DNA of 24,231 nucleotides. Origin: an uncultured Prevotella sp. (GTDB taxonomy: Bacteria > Bacteroidota > Bacteroidia > Bacteroidales > Bacteroidaceae). This document shows, piece by piece, positions 22,739 through 24,231 of the stretch. The position numbers and the translations under genes were made by a program. The stretch covers positions 1-24,231 of the forward strand of contig UQTI01000044.1 of assembly GCA_900543975.1 (NCBI GenBank), written 5' to 3'. Numbering within the stretch: position 1 is the stretch's first letter; every line of letters begins with the position of its first letter. A model generated the notes under the pieces. The model had not been told where the DNA came from. It did not search any database and saw only the letters and a list, made by a program, of their open reading frames with translations.

Positions 22739-23566
22739 ATGTTCAGCATCTACATCATTCTGTTTTATGCCGTTCTGCTGGCAATAAAGCCCACACGCAA
22801 GTTGGCCCTTGCCCTCACGCCATGGCTCATCTTCGCATGCTCCTACGACTGGATGCGTCTGCTGCCCAACTATGAGGTTAACCCCATAGACGTGCGCGGA
22901 CTGTATGATGCCGAAAAGGCTCTGTTCGGCATCGGCGCTGAAGGAGCACGACAGATTCCTGGCGAATATTTCGCGCAACACCACTGCGGCCTCGCCGACT
23001 TTATGGCCGGACTGTTCTATCTCTGTTGGGTGCCTGTGCCTTTAGGCTTTGCCATCTATCTCTACCTCAAGGGCGACCGCGACAGCTATCTACACTTCTC
23101 GCTCGCCTTCCTGTTTGTGAACCTCGTTGGCTTCTGTGGCTATTACATACACCCCGCTGCCCCACCATGGTACGCTATGAACTATGGTTTTGAGCCAATA
23201 CTCAACACGCCTGGCAACGTGGCAGGGCTCGGACGCTTTGACGCCATGACAGGGCTCGGCATCTTCCATGCTCTCTATGGCAAGAACGCCAACGTGTTTG
23301 CCGCCGTGCCTTCATTGCACGCCGCCTACATGCTCATAACAACCATCTATGCCGTGAAGAGCCATCAGCCGAAGGTCTCGGTAGCCGTGTTTGCCTTCAT
23401 CTGTCTTGGCATCTGGTGGACAGCTGTCTATTCGGGACACCATTACATCATCGATGTGTTGCTTGGCATCGCCACAACCGTCATCGGCATCGTGTTGCTT
23501 GAGAAAGTGTTGCTCCGCTTGCCGGCATTGAAGAAAGGGCTACAGAAATATATCGCGCAGATATAG
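22739..23566 (+). CDS. PAP2/AUR1-like inositol phosphorylceramide synthase
   Basis: A 275-residue polytopic membrane enzyme. It has PAAPPWYAMNYG (from Pro139), FAAVPSLHAAY (PSLH at 191-194) and YSGHHYIIDVLLG (His234, His235, Asp239). The order and spacing match the fungal AUR1 inositol phosphorylceramide synthases, where the PSLH and HHYxxD histidines and aspartate do catalysis; generic PAP2 phosphatases usually lack the APPWY block. Predicted reaction: transfer of inositol phosphate from PI to ceramide, releasing diacylglycerol. The ATG at 22739 is preceded by AAAGGA and lies 11 bases after the PI-phosphate synthase stop; the frame upstream overlaps that gene and is rejected. Last gene of the cluster. 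Confidence 0.9.
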   Translation: MFSIYIILFYAVLLAIKPTRKLALALTPWLIFACSYDWMRLLPNYEVNPIDVRGLYDAEKALFGIGAEGARQIPGEYFAQHHCGLADFMAGLFYLCWVPVPLGFAIYLYLKGDRDSYLHFSLAFLFVNLVGFCGYYIHPAAPPWYAMNYGFEPILNTPGNVAGLGRFDAMTGLGIFHALYGKNANVFAAVPSLHAAYMLITTIYAVKSHQPKVSVAVFAFICLGIWWTAVYSGHHYIIDVLLGIATTVIGIVLLEKVLLRLPALKKGLQKYIAQI

Positions 23567-23593
23567 AGCTTAAAGGACTGACAACGGCAAAAA

Positions 23594-23627
23594 CATTTTT
23601 ACAGCTGCTTTTATGGTTGTAAAAATG
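23594..23627 (+). terminator. AT-rich hairpin after the inositol-lipid cluster
   Basis: CATTTTTACA and TGTAAAAATG form a perfect 10-bp stem 28 bases after the last stop. What follows is A-rich rather than T-rich on the plus strand, so it is a weak terminator candidate or an mRNA 3'-end stabiliser. Confidence 0.5.
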
Positions 23628-23707
23628 ATAAAAAAAGGAAAAGAGGAAAAAGACAAAAAGCAATAAAAGACAATAGAAACAAACTTAACAACCAATAATA
23701 AGAAAGG

Positions 23708-23748
23708 GAACGTGGGTCGCGACACAACATGTCGTCAGGCCCACGTTC
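23708..23748 (+). terminator. Nested GC-rich hairpin, possible terminator
   Basis: GAACGTGGG (23708-23716) pairs perfectly with CCCACGTTC (23740-23748). Inside it, CGACA (23720-23724) pairs with TGTCG (23730-23734) around a CAACA loop. A loose T-rich stretch follows (TTGTGTTTG). It could end transcription of the lipid cluster or be part of a small RNA. Confidence 0.55.
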
Positions 23749-23868
23749 TTGTGTTTGTAATGATAAGACACACAATGTTTCGAGATGTAAGATTACGACG
23801 TTAAGAAATTTTATTTCCAACATTCAAAAAAAGTTGAATAAAAAACAAACAATTCAAAATATTTTCGC

Positions 23869-23876
23869 TATATTTG
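23869..23876 (+). promoter_or_regulatory. Promoter-like -7 box in the right-hand non-coding region
   Basis: TATATTTG matches TAnnTTTG in a stretch with no convincing protein gene. A transcript from here (about 23883) would cross the 24-nt tandem repeat and the hairpin cluster at 24082-24185. No good -33 box is seen. Confidence 0.4.
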
Positions 23877-23947
23877 CAAACACAAGCATTAATTTGCCAT
23901 TCAACACAAAACTCATGGCTATAACGTCATGTCGCATCAATTTACGA

Positions 23948-24039
23948 AACCAATAAGAGACGAATTTTACAACCAATAAGAAACGAATATCCAAAACCAA
24001 CAAGAAACGAATATTCACAACCAACATAACGACACAATT
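23948..24039 (+). repeat. Tandem repeat of about 24 bp, 3 to 4 units
   Basis: Units begin AACCAA(T/C)AAGA(A/G)ACGAAT at 23948, 23971 and 23995 (23, 24 and 24 nt), with a degenerate fourth at 24019 (AACCAACATAACGACAC). The array ends exactly before the ATG at 24040. Confidence 0.75.
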
Positions 24040-24192
24040 ATGAGAAAACCATCTACCGACACATTCCGTTTACACCCATTGCCTGGGTGCAAACCCACGG
24101 ACGGTCATTTGACCTCCAAGAGTTTATGCCGACGCTTGGCTTCCTTTATGGGCTCAGAGGAAAAGTACTGGGGATGTTTTTTTGTTTCATAG
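24040..24192 (+). other. Candidate structured RNA or leader with a 50-codon ORF
   Basis: Four consecutive small hairpins: CC-TGGGT-GCAA-ACCCA-GG with a GNRA-type loop (24082-24100), GGTCA-TT-TGACC (24103-24114), CCAAG/CTTGG (24116-24139) and TTCCT/AGGAA (24141-24162). A T7 tract lies at 24177-24183. This suggests a small RNA or regulatory leader of unknown class. The same stretch contains an ORF from ATG 24040 to TAG 24192 (50 codons, starting MRKPSTDTFRLHPLPGCK) that resembles no family I know. Whether it acts as RNA, leader peptide or neither is open. Confidence 0.35.
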
Positions 24193-24199
24193 TATTTTG

Positions 24200-24207
24200 T
24201 ATCTTTG
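24200..24207 (+). promoter_or_regulatory. Promoter -7 box at the right edge
   Basis: TATCTTTG fits TAnnTTTG and lies just before ATGs at 24212 and 24218. TTTG at 24181-24184 is only 15 bases upstream, shorter than the usual 19-21. Confidence 0.5.
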
Positions 24208-24211
24208 CATT

Positions 24212-24231
24212 ATGAACATGCTTGAACAATT
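24212..24231 (+). CDS. Possible 5' end of a gene cut by the window edge
   Basis: ATG at 24212 (MNMLEQ...) or at 24218 (MLEQ...) follows a promoter-like TATCTTTG within a few bases. Only six codons are present, so no function can be given and the call rests on the promoter position alone. Confidence 0.3.

Noticed and set aside
23729..23956. 75-codon plus-strand frame in the right-hand non-coding region
   Set aside because: It begins inside the nested hairpin, is Asn/Lys/Ile-rich as expected from AT-rich non-coding DNA, and overlaps the promoter-like box.

Overview
The window looks like the chromosome of a member of the Bacteroidota, most likely order Bacteroidales and probably a Prevotella-like lineage. 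Three things point there. The promoters carry the Bacteroidetes-type -7 box TAnnTTTG, sometimes with a TTTG -33 box. Many products belong to families largely confined to this phylum (DUF4199, DUF6452, DUF6048, DUF4230, DUF4738, DUF5686). Shine-Dalgarno sequences are mostly weak or absent. I see no rRNA, tRNA, CRISPR array, phage or insertion sequence; this is mostly core chromosome.

Layout. 79-4624 (+): a DUF4199 membrane protein, a GtrB-like glycosyltransferase, a DUF6452 lipoprotein, a DUF6048 beta-barrel-like protein, ApbE (FAD:protein FMN transferase) and a Crp/Fnr regulator with a TTG start. 4818-9609 (+): an M3 oligopeptidase, a dCMP/cytidine-type deaminase, an S41 C-terminal processing protease and 5-formyltetrahydrofolate cyclo-ligase. 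9606-11351 (-): recF followed by a DciA-like DUF721 gene, separated by an unusual AT-rich repeat. 11568-12745 (+): a membrane-anchored TPR protein overlapping ribH by one base and ended by a clear terminator. 12912-14792 (+): a small hypothetical gene and a MATE transporter whose C-terminus runs into a second copy of the AT-rich repeat. 14975-15574 (-): a DUF4738-like lipoprotein. 15696-17583 (+): two overlapping DUF4230 paralogues and a helical-repeat protein, ended by a bidirectional terminator. 17716-21005 (-): a large DUF5686 outer-membrane protein followed by a LuxR-type response regulator.

21137-23566 (+) is the most coherent pathway in the window. It is a four-gene operon-like cluster: a PgpA-type phosphatase, a GtrA-family membrane protein, a CDP-alcohol phosphotransferase resembling phosphatidylinositol-phosphate synthases, and a PAP2/AUR1-like inositol phosphorylceramide synthase. 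Read together they would make PI-phosphate, dephosphorylate it to PI, and transfer the inositol-phosphate headgroup to ceramide, giving inositol sphingolipids as known in gut Bacteroides. The expected inositol-1-phosphate synthase gene is not in the window.

23567-24231 holds no convincing complete protein gene. It contains two hairpins, a promoter-like box, a roughly 24-nt tandem repeat, and a run of four small hairpins followed by T7 that may be a structured RNA or leader. A new gene may begin at the extreme right edge. The least explained elements are this right-hand region and the pair of two-hairpin repeats at 10022-10242 and 14781-14947, which sit in the same orientation directly behind the stop codons of two unrelated genes.
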